This document shows positions 49,162 to 61,100 of a stretch of 64,000 bases of DNA, piece by piece (position 1 is the first letter of the stretch; each line of letters begins with the position of its first letter). The notes beneath the pieces were generated by a model, which searched no databases, was not told where the DNA came from, and saw nothing but the letters and a program-made list of their open reading frames with translations. Origin of the DNA: Climacium dendroides (taxonomy: Eukaryota; Streptophyta; Bryopsida; Hypnales; Climaciaceae); contig OX467086.1 of NCBI GenBank assembly GCA_950106755.1, positions 29,468,001-29,532,000 of the forward strand, given 5' to 3'. The position numbers and the translations under genes are program-made.

Positions 49162-50275
49162 GATGTTGTATATTCATCTTGTAGTACTAGGTTGAAAAAC
49201 TACTTTTGTTTAGAAGTGGATATAGAATGGCCCATTGAAGTAGTTGACACATATGCTAAATCCTAATTAGTTTAAGGTGGAAATAGTTTGTAGCAGCTTA
49301 TAGACAACTGAAATGATTTGTAAAACCATAAACATAACAAAAATACATTTAAAAAAGGCTAAATTTAGCAAAAATACATTGCAAGAAGAAATGTTACAAT
49401 TCTACAAATGAATCTTGAAAGTGCTACTACATTCTAAGGAGAACTTATTATAATGAAACAACATTATAGAACTGATTGTTACATATCTCTAAATGAACCC
49501 TCTAAGAGTTTCTTAAAGTAGCCTCACCCATAACTGTTACTGTACCTATAACCATCACTTCCTTAAATCTTGGAAAATCTTGGGGAGTAAATAGATGTAA
49601 TTGCAGGAATGTACCTCATCTAAAAATTTGACATAAGTGGTGGTTTTAAGTCAATGTACAATCGGCCCTTTTAAAAATTCAAAACTTATTCTCACAATGT
49701 CCAAAAAATAAATTAAAAAATGCATTGAAATTCTTTTTTTCTTCTAAGTACAATTCAATAATTTTTTGGATGTCTATTAATCAACAATATATTCCAAACC
49801 CCTTATTTTGACGGTTATGGGTGTTTCTACCTTAGTTACAAAAAACACAACCAACCTCAGATTAGTTAACAAAGTTTTAAAGTCAACAATGCAAACTTCA
49901 AAAAAATTGTAAATTATTATTTTTACAAGGAAAAAAGTTCATTTTTTAAAGACATATTACAAATATGTAAAGAAAATTTTGGGAAGATGGATGATGAATG
50001 GATGACATGAATGAAGCTCATTCTTTCATCAAATCTATGGTTGAAAAATCATCTACTTGTGGGAAATGCTAGTCTTCATTCATGCCCATTCATGCAACAT
50101 TTGAATGTAAAATTTATTATTTTCAATAAAAAAAATTGCAATTTCTTGGATTTATTTTTTTATTTTTGGTTTCTGACATTTCTATATTTAGATATGACAA
50201 CCCTATTTATTACTTTGACATGTCTATTTTTAGTAAAATTCCTCATAGTGAGCGTTCAAATCTAATTGCTCGTTG
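49162..50275. other. Right subterminal region of the MULE
   Basis: AT-rich non-coding DNA between the transposase end and the right terminal repeat. It includes GATGGATGATGAATGGATGA at 49986, matching the GATGAATGGAGATGAATGG repeats near the left end (38990-39030) as direct subterminal motifs. Confidence 0.5.
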
Positions 50276-50323
50276 CTCAACGCTCAATGCTTGTTGCTCC
50301 CCGCTCACACTCTAGCACCGTTG
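50276..50323. repeat. Right terminal inverted repeat of the MULE
   Basis: Pairs with 38841-38888. It ends CTCTAGCACCGTTG, followed directly by the 9-bp duplication TATTATAAG at 50324-50332. Confidence 0.85.
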
Positions 50324-50384
50324 TATTATAAGTGGGGTGGTAGGGCATAAAACAACCTATGTTAGATATGTAAATCAAAATAAA

Positions 50385-51105
50385 TAAGAGCTCTATTACT
50401 CATAGTCAAGTCAAAAGTAGGAATTGTGTTTAAAGTAGAATTTTAGACTTCATTTAAGTACAATGGAATAATATTTTTCAATAAAAATTGAACTGAGTTA
50501 ATATGAAAAACCAAAATAAATTTCATCTCCAAAAACCTAATTGAGATTTCAAGCCTTCATCACAAAGTTCAGACCCTACGATTTGTCAATAGTTGTCATG
50601 TGGTTATCATTATTTCATGGGTTCACACATTAATTACAATTTATTGCATCATTACAATGCATTACTTTGCATTGTATAATGCAATTGCAAGTAATGCATT
50701 GTAACAATGCAATACAATGCGAAGTAATGCATTGTAATGATGCCATAAATTGTAATTAATGTGCGAACTCATGAAACAATGATAACCATATGATAATTGT
50801 TGACAAACTGTAGGGTCTAAACTTTGTGATGTTCAATCAAAAGTTATGGATAAAGTTCACAGAGGGGTTGAAAGGAACCTTTTCTTTGACACTTAAAAAA
50901 ATATTCATTAAATTATATCCATTACTTTTGATTGAAAGATCAAAATCACATGGGTTTTTACAGAGTAAATTTAGCTTGATTTACCAACTTTTATAAGTTC
51001 AAAGTTTTTGAAAAAATTAATTCTACTATGCCAAAATGAAGTTTGAATTTCTACTTTGAATACAATTTCTACATTTTGACAATGAGTGGTCAAGCTTTTA
51101 TCTTC
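50385..51105. repeat. Fold-back element with a nested 274-bp palindrome
   Basis: The left part 50390-50520 (AGAGCTCTATTACTCATAGTC, GGAATTGTGTTTAAAGTAGA) is the inverted counterpart of 51000-51100. Between them, 50558-50694 and 50695-50831 form a near-perfect palindrome whose arms start CATCACAAAGTT.AGACCCTA and meet in AATGCATTAC-rich sequence. A relative lies at 53448-53880. It is non-coding. Confidence 0.8.
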
Positions 51106-51339
51106 AAATTATCCTTATACCATTTGGAGATTCATAATAGACAATGGATTTCACAAGGAATTTCACTACAAAACCAACTTGTCTATCCTTCATTCTTACT
51201 AAATAACAATGAAGTAATTCACGAATTCATCATCACAAAATTTCTTGATATGAGACATTTTTAAATTAATTTAAATTGAACTTGCTATCCAAGTACGGTA
51301 CGGTACACCAAATGCAACACTCAATCTAAGGTCTTAGTG

Positions 51340-52153
51340 CACCATCATAACCCTAATGGACCGATCTACTAAAGTTAGTACCTAATATAGCAATTTTGGG
51401 CAGGTACGTGTGACTAGAGATTTCCATGTTTTTGGACCAAACTTCAATAGAAGGTGTGGATGAAGAATATCTTTTATGTGCATTAAAATTCAAGGGATTT
51501 AGAAATATGAATAAAAAGTTATGGCCTAATATGTTATTTTTTTCCGTAAATGGGCAGTTGGGCAAATCATAAATAATGACTTTTTTCAAAAACAAAAATT
51601 TGAAATTAGTTCTCTAGATTTATTTATATGTGGAAAGCTTTGAACTATTCCATTTTAATGAACAAGTCAAAAGTTATGAGGAGTCTTAGTTTGTAGACAA
51701 TTATGGATTCTATACTCTAAAATAAACTTTAAAATCCTTTATTTTACTCAATTTTCAATTTTTTGGTTAAAAAAATCATAGGATGTAATTTATTTATTAC
51801 AACATTTCAACCATTGAGATTGGTGTTTTCAAATCTATAACTAAATTTTTGACAATTTAGTATTTTAAATCATTCTCTATTTTTTTCTATTTACTATTTT
51901 TTTCTTATATGTTGTACAATTCCGAATGATTTGGATTTTTTCAAGTGTACAACCAATTTGTGTTGAAAAATGAATCCAAAGAAGAACCGCCATTTTTGGA
52001 CATTTTTTCATACAAATGTGAGCTTATGAAGTATTGTTGTCTAGTTTTTTGCAAGGCCAAAGAAAGGATTTTTGTGAATTTGAAAGCTCATTAGGAAAAA
52101 ATTGAACCCACAAAGAGGCCTTGAGTTTTCTTACTAATTTTTATACAAATCAA
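51340..52153 (-). repeat. Interspersed repeat family A, copy 3 (inverted)
   Basis: The reverse complement aligns with family A: GTACAATTCCGAATGATTTG, CATTTTTGGACATTTTTTCA, TTTTTTGCAAGGCCAAA and, near 51380, AATTTTGGGCAGGTACGTGT. The copy is cut by the CACTA element at 52154. Confidence 0.6.
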
Positions 52154-52389
52154 CACTACAATAAAATGTGTATTTTATGACTATAGTCATTCATAATATT
52201 GAAAAATGTGACTGAGACAAATATTACTGTAGATGATTCAAAATATGACTAGGTCTAGTCATTACCGCCTAGTCACATTTTTAGTCATTTGGTTTTTAGT
52301 ATAATTTCTTGTATTTTGTCTACGTGGCGTACATGTTGACTACCTTTACAATTTGACTTTTTTTTAGGTGCCTGGGCAAGGAAAAAAAT

Positions 52390-52870
52390 TTTACATGGCA
52401 TATGACTAAGTGTAGTCATATTTTTTGCTGATGTAAAATATAACTACAATGAGTCATATTTTGGCTGACGTGGATATGACTACGATGAATCACGCTTTGG
52501 CTGACATGGCATATGATTATGTGTAGTCATAATTTTTACTGATGTGAAATATGACTATGGTGAGTCGTATTTGGTTAACGTGACATATGACTATGGTGAT
52601 TCATATTTTTTTATTGATGTGTAATATGATAATTGTGATTCATATTTTTTGTTGATGTTGATGTTGTAATATGATAATATGACTCTTATGAGTCATGTTT
52701 TTTTATTGATGTTGAATGTGACTGTTATGAATCATAATTTTATTGATTTGGAATATGACTTGTGTAAGTTATATTTTTTTTTAATGTGTAAGTGATATCT
52801 TATATTTTTATAAGTGATTTTTGGTTGATGTGAAATATGACTATTGTGAGTCATATTTTGGTTGATATAG
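52390..52870. repeat. Subterminal TATGACTA repeat array
   Basis: About ten variants of GATGTGAAATATGACTATGG followed by TGAGTCATATTTTG. Most units contain an imperfect palindrome of the form ATGACTA...GTCAT. Related motifs recur at 57900-58140 near the other end of the CACTA element. Confidence 0.8.
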
Positions 52871-53447
52871 TAATTCAACTAAATGTCATTGATAATTTTC
52901 TGATTGAATGTAATCATATAGTCATACATCAATATGATTTAGCTACTAAATAAATAAAAATTCATGCAATTAAAAATGAGTATACATGATTTACAAGATG
53001 TACAAGAAGTAATCATATTGAAAAAGAAAAATGCAAAAAAAAATGTAAATCTTTTCAAAAACATTTATTAGTCACTACCGAGGTCCCTTTTCAATTTTGG
53101 GATATCGTAATTTCAGAATATTATTATGATAATTGCCAAAAAATTTGAAAATTGATAGTGCCCATTGCAAAACTCAATGGCCAATTTTCAGGGATTAGGG
53201 ATCTTGCCGAATTCAATAAAAATTAAATGATCAAGTTGTTGTAAAAAAATAATGTCTAATGCTAATAAAAAAAATTTAATGTAAAATTCATAGACTATTT
53301 ACCATCAATAGATTTCTAATGCAAGCATGAAGGAATTTTTTCATTGACATTTGATGAGAATGGGGGTTGGAGAGGTTGTTTTTATAATGAAATTCAGTAT
53401 TCGTTAAAAACCCTCAAAGGATATGGGATAATGATGAAGATAAGAGC

Positions 53448-53880
53448 TTGACCGCTCATTGTCAAAAAGTAGTAATTGTGTTCAAAGTACAATTTCAAAC
53501 CTCATTTGGGCATAGTAAATAATATTTTTCAAAAACTTTGAACTAATAAAAGTTAAAAAATAAATTTAACTTTCATCTTCAAAAATTTGTTTGTGATTAT
53601 GAGCCTCCAAAAAAAATGTATGAACAAGGGATATTTGAAAATGTCAAAGAAAATGTCCCTTCCAACTTGTTCTTTGAAATTTGTCGATAAGTTTTGATTG
53701 GAGGCTTTAAATCTCAAAAACAAATTTGGAGCTGAAATCTAGATTGATTTTGCACATTAACTTAGTTCAAAAAAATTTTAAAAAAGTTATTCTACACTGC
53801 CTAAATGACGTTTAAAATTTTACTTTGCACACAATTCTTGCTTTTGGCTTAACAATGAATGGTTGAGCTCGTACTAATCC
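53448..53880. repeat. Fold-back element, second copy
   Basis: AGAGCTTGACCGCTCATTGTC near 53453 matches in inverted orientation GACTAATG-like sequence and GGTTGAGCTCGTACTA near 53860. The internal arms (TTGTGTTCAAAGTACAATTT and TTTACTTTGCACACAATTCT) pair. It aligns with 50385-51105 but lacks the 274-bp palindrome. Confidence 0.65.
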
Positions 53881-53936
53881 TAAGTAACCATTCGTTTATA
53901 TATCCCACATGGGTTGTTTATCCACCTATATTCCAA

Positions 53937-54099
53937 TACTACAAGAGAAAGGGGTGTTTTAAGTAGTGTCCTAAACATCATGTCTTTTAAGTAACGTCTT
54001 TTAAGTAAGTTTTTAAGTAAAATTTTACTAAAAAGACAGTTTTACTTAAAAGACGTGATGTTTAGGACACTACTTAAAACACCCCTTTCTCTTGTAGTG
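53937..54099. mobile_element. 163-bp CACTA-type MITE with 3-bp target duplication
   Basis: The left end TACTACAAGAGAAAGGGGTG and right end (reverse complement) CACTACAAGAGAAAGGGGTG match over about 60 bp with few differences. The trinucleotide CAA stands directly outside both ends (53934-53936 and 54100-54102). CACTACAAGA termini plus a 3-bp duplication are diagnostic of the CACTA superfamily. Confidence 0.88.
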
Positions 54100-54102
54100 C
54101 AA

Positions 54103-55890
54103 TTTGTATAAATCTCTTGTCTTTTTTCTAATCCACACTTGTGTCACAACATGTTGCTTTTGGTGTTGAATTTTTACATACATCTCAATGCCCTTGTAGT
54201 ATAAGGTGTGGAGAAAAGCAATCATTTTGGCAACATTTCTTGGGAAAATGGTGTTGGGTAGAGAGGCCTTGCCTTGGGAAAATGTAGGGAATTTAGCAGC
54301 AACTAAATTTGACCCAGAAAAATGAAAGACTACGAGGTCAAATACACCTACAAATTCACATATATACACATAAATCTCCAGATAGTGTTAAGTAAACCAA
54401 ATAAAACACCACGTGCTCGAATACTCCCATGATGTGTCATATAGATAAAAAAGATGTCATTTTTTTTGTATTAAAGTAATAGAAGTTGCACATAAACATC
54501 TTAAACTTCCTTTAAAGAAACATCCAATACTAAAATGAGTGCCAAAATCACTCTAAGACTCCAAATTGAGAGTGCGATAACTCTCTAAAAATCTAACAAA
54601 AATATCTACAAACCCTCTAAATATCAAATCAAAAGCTCATACTGTCCGACTTTTATAGCCTCTCAAAGTACACCCTCTCCAACTCAAAGGCAGCTCCTTA
54701 CCACTTCACTTCTACACCCATAACTTTTACATCCTAACTTCAAACAAGGAGAATAATAGCATTTTGAAAAGTTAAAAATTCAATCTATAAACACACCAAA
54801 TTTCAAAAGAAAATACCACTCCATCAAATATTTATGAGCCTTCAAAGATTTTGCCCTCCATATTCCATGACAATCATCCCTCCCTCCCTCCCTCAAGTAT
54901 AACTTTCACATAGAAACTCTAAATTGAGCAAATGATAGAGTTTTGGAATCACAAAAACATGATGAATAACCTCCCAAAATTTCATTACAAAACTCCTCAT
55001 GTACAATCTCCTATGGCTCTCCCAAAACCCAATCTTTAACAAAACTAAGAGGAGGAAGAAGAAGACCCCCCCACACCTTATCCACCACCTCAACTTCCAT
55101 ACCATCCACCTAAGCAAGTAGATGGTAAACTTTAAAACTACCACATAAACTTAAGTTCAACTAATGACCATCTCTTTTACCCCATAAATCTATCCTTATC
55201 CCCTACATGGACTTTTAATCCATTTAAAAATTTAAAAGAAAAGTAAAACAAACTTTACTTTTCATTTCAACAACCTCAAACACATTTGAAATGTCTTTAA
55301 ACATAAAAATAAAAGAACTAATGCTAAATAGTTGTCTAATAGAGGTAAAAAAGGTAGAGTCTACTTCACTTAGATTATTAAACTCTCCCCAAAACCCTCT
55401 ACTATGACAACAAATATATATTTTTACATAGTGGACATATGTACAACATGATAACAATAGAGTTGTTGAATGCAATAGAATTTAACTATGTTGTGAGATG
55501 AAATTTTTAATAAATATATTTTTGCTATGGAAATGAAAATCTGAAATTTTATTAATTATTTGGCAACTATTGCGGAATTTGATAAGGAACTACGATAATA
55601 CAAAACATAATAGAAATATTACAATGGCTCATTTTATGATTGAATATTCACACATGCTTGTAAGGTCTATATTACTTATAATACTATGAAGTTGTTGTTT
55701 CTTTTATATTATAAATAGCCTTCAAAGATTTTGCTCCAACTTTTAATGCCTACATACACAATTAAGGAGGTCAATTTTAGTGAGTGAATAATAAAGGTTA
55801 ATCTTCAAAGGTTTATGGCAATACAAATATATAGTATAAGTTGAGGGTGAAAAAAATCCAAAACAACTATATCTTTAGAAATTATAAGAA
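54103..55890. other. Interior of the CACTA element, no gene recognised
   Basis: Contains ORFs of 83-99 codons on the minus strand (54070-54369, 54893-55144 and 55224-55475) without recognisable domains. It also holds a CCCTCCCTCCCTC run at 54885. Confidence 0.3.
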
Positions 55891-57560
55891 ATAAAGAAAA
55901 TAAGAAAATAAATGAAAAAAATAAGAAGCAAAAGGTGGCAAGTGCAAAGTGGTAACAACAAATAAGAGCTAAGATGCAACAAAAGGCAACAAGAAGTAAG
56001 AATAATATGAATTAAGGTGCAACAAGAGGAAAAAAAAAGCAACAATTAAAAAACAATAAAAAACAAGATTTAAGAGACAATAAGAGGCAAAAATTTAAGA
56101 TGCAACTAAAGGCAACAATTAAGAAGGAACAACTAGAAACAACAACAACTAGTAAGCAAAAACTAAGAGACAACAATTAAGAAGCAACTAAGAGACTCAC
56201 AACAACTAAGAAGCAACAACAACTAAGGCCCGGTTCAAACCAGGATGTCCACAAGTAGTGGACGAAACCCAGTCTCTACCATTTCGTTCACCACTTGATG
56301 GAAGAAAATTGCCACATCATCAATCATCTTGTCCGTCCGGTGTATGTTTTCACACTTAGGCCCGGACATCCGGTCACATTATATTTTACAATGCTTCATG
56401 TGGAATTTTAAACCTTCTAGTGAAAATGGAATTACAACAACAAACTACAAAAAAAATCAACAAAGGTTATCATGTTATTTGACCTAACTTATTAGCTCTT
56501 CAATTTATAAAACATTAGCATTTTTATAAACCATACTTGCAATTCACCCATACTTCTAAAACTACATGAATTCTCACTCCAGTTGAGGCTGCTTCTTCAA
56601 GGTTTATTTACGCAAATTGCGCCTGCAGGGCTACCTACTAATTTAGAGTACATCATATCTATCTATGAAATGTAGACACTTGCTCTGTGTTTTCAACAAA
56701 CTGTGTTCTGTGCAGGGGCTTGGAAAGCAATAAACTTTATTATCAAGCATTGCCCCAAGCTATGCTCAAACAACCATTTCCATCCCGGTGCAATGATAAC
56801 AACACTTCAATCTATAAACTGACATGTGATAAATCAAAGCAACACTCACCAGGAAGCTTTCCTTGACTTTAATCCTTGAACCCCAAGTCTAGTCTTCCAC
56901 CCATCTCCCCAGGATAGTCATTGATTTCAAATCTCAAACTTCAACCTTCAAATACGGAAATAAAAGGCACTTTCAAGCAGGCAAAAACATAAAATACAAA
57001 ACGGTGAACAATTGTACATTTTCACTTGATGATGACTTCAAGGCAAGTAATCGAAGCTTGACTGCGCGAAGCAAGACAGATGCAAAGCTTGAAGGCGCGA
57101 TGCAGCAATTGAAGAGAAACAGAACTTGAAGCTGAACAGGTGAAAGAGAGAGTTTCATCTTGTGGACAAGTTTGGGATCACGTCCCAACGTGATCTCAAA
57201 CTTGTATACTACAAGTGCAAGTCCATCTTAAGTTTTGGCGGGAGATATTGATAATATGGACTTCTAGTAAAGTGGACGTCCACCGGGTGTGAAAGCCCTA
57301 GCAGACAAAACCCTATCTTGAACCAATGAAATTGCTTGATCTTTCGTCCATTGCTTGTGGACGTCCCGGTCTGAACCGGGCCTAAGAAACAACAATTAAA
57401 AGGCTCACAATAACTAAGAGACTTACAACAACTAAGAAACAACAAATAAGAGACTCACAACAACTAAAAAGTAACAAATAAAATATTCATAACAACTAGT
57501 AAGCAACAACCAAAAGACAACAAAAAACAAAAGAAAAGAAGCAACAAGAGGCAAGAAATA
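55890..57560. repeat. AAC/AAG-rich low-complexity DNA, split by a transposon
   Basis: Words such as AACAACTAAGAAGCAACAAC and AAGAGACTCACAAC recur at 55930-56226 and again at 57383-57560. The Harbinger-like element 56227-57382 interrupts the array. Confidence 0.75.
56227..57382. mobile_element. PIF/Harbinger-like non-autonomous element
   Basis: The left end reads GGCCCGGTTCAAACCAGGAT, then GTCCACAAG. The reverse complement of the right end reads GGCCCGGTTCAGACCGGGAC, then GTCCACAAG. About 40 bp match at over 80 percent. TAA stands directly outside both ends (56224-56226 and 57383-57385). A 3-bp TAA/TTA duplication with GGCC-type ends fits the PIF/Harbinger superfamily. The 1,156-bp interior is richer in GC than its host DNA and has no transposase motif. 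It contains a small hairpin at 57169-57207 (AAGTTTGGGATCACGT and its inverse). Confidence 0.85.
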
Positions 57561-58171
57561 AAAATTAGATAGAAACAAAAAACAAAAAAGAGAAGGCAAA
57601 TGAAGTGGTGGTTATGGTTTCAATACCTTAAAGAAGTGGAAGTTAGGATTTCGAAACCCTAATAATGGTGGCTAGGGTTCTAAACCCTAAAAATGACGGC
57701 TAGGATTTTAAAACCCTAAAAAAATGATTGCTAGGATTTCAAAATGTTAAAAAAGTGATGGTTAGGATTTCAAAATCTTCCAAAAATAGTATCTAGAATT
57801 TCAAAATTTTGAACAATAGTATTTTTATATTTTTAAAAAATTGCCCAAATTTTTAGAGGCTGCCCAAAGAGAAAAAATGAAACTTCTATAAAAATGTGAG
57901 TATAGAATATGACTACACATAGTCACATGCAAAAATATGATTGATACATATGACTAAGCGTTCCCAAGACATGTTCCCTATAAAATACTTTGACATTCTC
58001 AATAAGTGTATATTATATGCCCATCAAATAGAAGGGCAAAATATGATTGATAGTCATATTTGCAGTCAAATTTTTTTCCAAAGCTTTGGCATTCTAAAAT
58101 GTGATTGTAAGAAGTCACAAGTTACCCTAGTCACTTTTTCCTAGTCATAAAATACAATTTTTGTTGTGATG

Positions 58172-58690
58172 TGAATGAATATGAAGGTGGCCACATCCTC
58201 ATTAGAACCACTACTTGGCATGTACTCCATTCTTCATGATGGGACCATCATGAGATTTATAAGACATGGAGATGGATTGGATAATGATGACGAATTTTTG
58301 AATTCATCATACAATTTATAGTCCAATTAGTGAATTGAAAAGGCTCTTCCTACCTAAATTTATAAGATCGTGGAGATGGATTGGATAATGATGTTGAATT
58401 TTTGAATTCATCATACAATTTTTGGCCCAATTAGTGAGTTGAGAAGGCTCTTCCCACCCAAGCTTTTGCATTATGAAGTAGCCTCTTTTGGAGTTCAATT
58501 TTTTCCTAATGTCATATCTTACAATCCACATGGTGGAAATTTTTGAGAATTTTTCCACATATTCTCAAGCTAGCATACTACAAGATCCTATGGTTATACG
58601 TGTCCAAAACTTTTCTTAAAAAAAATTTGATACTTGTACTAAAAATGTTAGTTTTGGAGCATTTTGGTGAAAACATAATTAAAGAACTTA
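58172..58690 (-). repeat. Right flank of the CACTA element with family A sequence
   Basis: 58240-58450 contains an imperfect direct duplication of about 105 bp (TAAGA...TGGAGATGGATTGGATAATGATG, then GAATTTTTGAATTCATCATACAATTT). From 58511 the reverse complement of family A resumes (CTTACAATCCACATGG, CTACAAGATCCTATGGTTA, GTACTAAAAATG). Confidence 0.6.
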
Positions 58691-61100
58691 AGGGATTATT
58701 CCTTAACCTCTGTGATGGCAATTTTGCCTACTTGACAAAAATCCCAAGACAATTAACTAGGGGTTATTTCCATAGAAAGGTCGATAAGTCTATCGTTTGT
58801 ATGCCTAAGGTCACGATAATTGTATGTTGGATACTTATTTATGTCGTTTTTAGTTCCGTTTTAAATAAAATAAACCCAAGAAAAATCTCTAATGTCAAAT
58901 TGTCACAGTCCACAAACCCAATGCTATAGTATAGACCATATGTATGGCGTCACAGTCTTGTCTAGTGGGTGGCTCATGTCAATACTCTTTGTCAATTTGT
59001 CAGGGATAGTCAATTTGTCTTATGCATGCTCTAGCCACTTAAATGCATAGTTAATATATTTATTTATATTTATAAAATTCAAAATTATTTAGTTTATTTC
59101 TTTTAGGAATTATCCATTCCCCTTGATTGTTGATTGGATAATGTCTAATTTTCTATATTTAAATTTCAACAAGAAGTTGGAAGACGTTCCTAGGCTTGAA
59201 TTCTAATCTTCACGTTCAGCCCACTTTAATTTTTTTGTGGAATTCCGGTAATCAAGTCAATTTGTCCATATCCACTATTAGTTTTAAAATAAGACATTTA
59301 GACCGATCACCATGGATGTGTGACCTATGACTATTCGACTTCTTCAACTTTATGTGACTTGTCAAGTTGTCGTTCTATCTACCTACAATGGCAACTTTGA
59401 TTATGTACTACCTATTTATCTATTAGACAACATATCTAGTACAAGATATGCAAATCTTAGCACAAGATTTCAAATAGACCTTTTGTGAGTTTTATAGTCG
59501 ACTTCGACTATGGACAAGTAGACATACAACTATCCTTTGAGACTTGATCTATATGACTAATCAAGTGAGATTTTCATAGTCAATTGGACAACATTCAAAT
59601 TGCAAGGCTACCGGCTTTTAGTTCGTTATCCAATTGCTAGCTTGCACTCAATTGGAATGACTAATGCTCAGTTATCGTCTTAATACATTTAGAAATCAAT
59701 TGGACTGGAGTAACATATGTTCACTAAATTGCAGCAATGCATATATGCTAAATTACAGCTTCACTCATCAAATTGACATTGTTATTTCATTGCTGTAAAT
59801 TAGACATGATGCAACTCATATACAAAGGTTATTACCATCAACTGGACAACAATACACAATTCACGAATTCTAATGATTTACTAATTTCCTCACAGCCAAT
59901 TTCCATTCAGTTCATTTGATAATTTCAACTCAACTCCATCATTTTGCGGAAGCAAACTCAGTCTATTAGACACAAGAACCTGCTCCTCAATAGTTCAACA
60001 CAGTTTGTCAATTTTACATGAGCTCAAGGTTACGAAACAATTACAATATCCAGTTGACTATACTCACCCTCAATTAGCCCTTGTTACAGACAATTAGACC
60101 ATAATACCTTCAATAAGCTACACACCGACAATTTGTCGTAGGAATTATCTAAAACTAAGTCTCCTGCTTACTGTTAAGTTTACTTAACTGAAATTCACAT
60201 CTAATATTATTTGTTCAATTATTTATTTCAACAATTTAATCCTAATGCTCAACAAGAAATTGGTTAATTAGTTTCCATGATCAATTAGACTCAATTTCTC
60301 GAGTTTCATAGCTTGTTTGAAATCATACAATCAATTTGACACAGCTTCTATACAATTATAGTCAATTAGGCTTAACTGAATCTATTCATATTGTTAATTC
60401 ACACATGGATAATTTAGATATTCAATAATAGCTCACAATAACACACATCTATTAGACCAGCCAATTTTAATAAATTAAATTAGCGCATCTCACATAAATC
60501 CTTGTTAATCCAACTGCTAATTTGACATTGATATAGCACAACTGTACAACTTCCTTATTTTATTCAAATATCCTGTATGCATCAATTAGACTGTAATTCC
60601 AAACACATATATGTAAGTGATTAAGAAATTAATCAGACCAATTGACATAAACTTACCACCGTCAAAGAAAAACAACAAGCAACCTGCTCAATCCATTTGT
60701 CAAAATTCCAAGGCAACTACCATCAGCTTCAGTCGATTTGACTACAACTCCAGACTCATAAACTAAATATTCTCACTCTCCATAACACTAACCACTAGAC
60801 ACTGGGAAGAATGATAAATATAATTAAAACTGCAATTTGACAATGGCGATTAGATGAAGCTTTAGACATCCACTGAATTACAACACACACAAAACAAATT
60901 GACAAATAGACAAATCACTAGAGCTCATAGCCACCTGCTGTCACAGCTCAAAACAATTGGGCACAGACAATTTGCACAATGAAAAAGCTTTGAATATATT
61001 CACAATTTGAAAGCAAAGCACACTATGAGTCATACTACCTGTATGCACTGAAAATAAAACAACTAGACCTTTGAACATATAGTCCCAAAAATTGAAGACA
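58690..61100. repeat. Second copy of the CAATTAG-rich dispersed repeat
   Basis: Aligns at its start with 10860-11250 (ATTTTGCCTACTTGACAAAA, GAAAGGTCGATAAGTCTATC, CTTATGCATGCTCTA) and is then dense in CAATTAGAC, CAATTTGAC and CAATTGGAC words, like 11500-13050. No gene is visible. The ORF at 58543-58929 is not conserved in the other copy. Confidence 0.5.

Larger units (their letters stand above)
38841..50323. mobile_element. 11.5-kb Mutator-like element (MULE) with methyltransferase cargo
   Basis: The left end starts CAGGGTTGTTAAAGTATGAG. The reverse complement of the right end starts CAACGGTGCTAGAGTGTGAG. Over 48 bp about 36 positions match, including GAGC, GGGAGC and the repeated TTGAGC. Outside both ends stands the identical 9-mer TATTATAAG (38832-38840 and 50324-50332), the target-duplication size of Mutator-like elements. 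Inside are a plus-strand transposase relic with a SWIM zinc finger (45348-49161), a minus-strand ParB/methyltransferase relic (39576-43892), a further minus-strand ORF (44450-45008), a palindromic minisatellite and an inserted MITE. Subterminal GATGAATGGA-type direct repeats occur at both ends (38985-39040 and 49985-50010). Both genes have stops, so this copy cannot move by itself. Confidence 0.85.
52154..58171. mobile_element. Probable non-autonomous CACTA (En/Spm) element, about 6 kb
   Basis: The left end reads CACTACAATAAAATG, then TGTATTTTATGACTA. The reverse complement of the right end reads CATCACAACAAAAAT, then TGTATTTTATGACTA. Both ends carry subterminal arrays of ATATGACTA.G.GTAGTCATAT-type motifs (52200-52870 and 57900-58140), as CACTA elements do. 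Flanking 3-mers (CAA and TGA) do not match, so the ends could be shifted by a few bases or the copy may be old. Family A sequence stands on both sides (to about 52085 and again from 58511). I found no transposase. The interior is filled with other nested elements. Confidence 0.55.
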
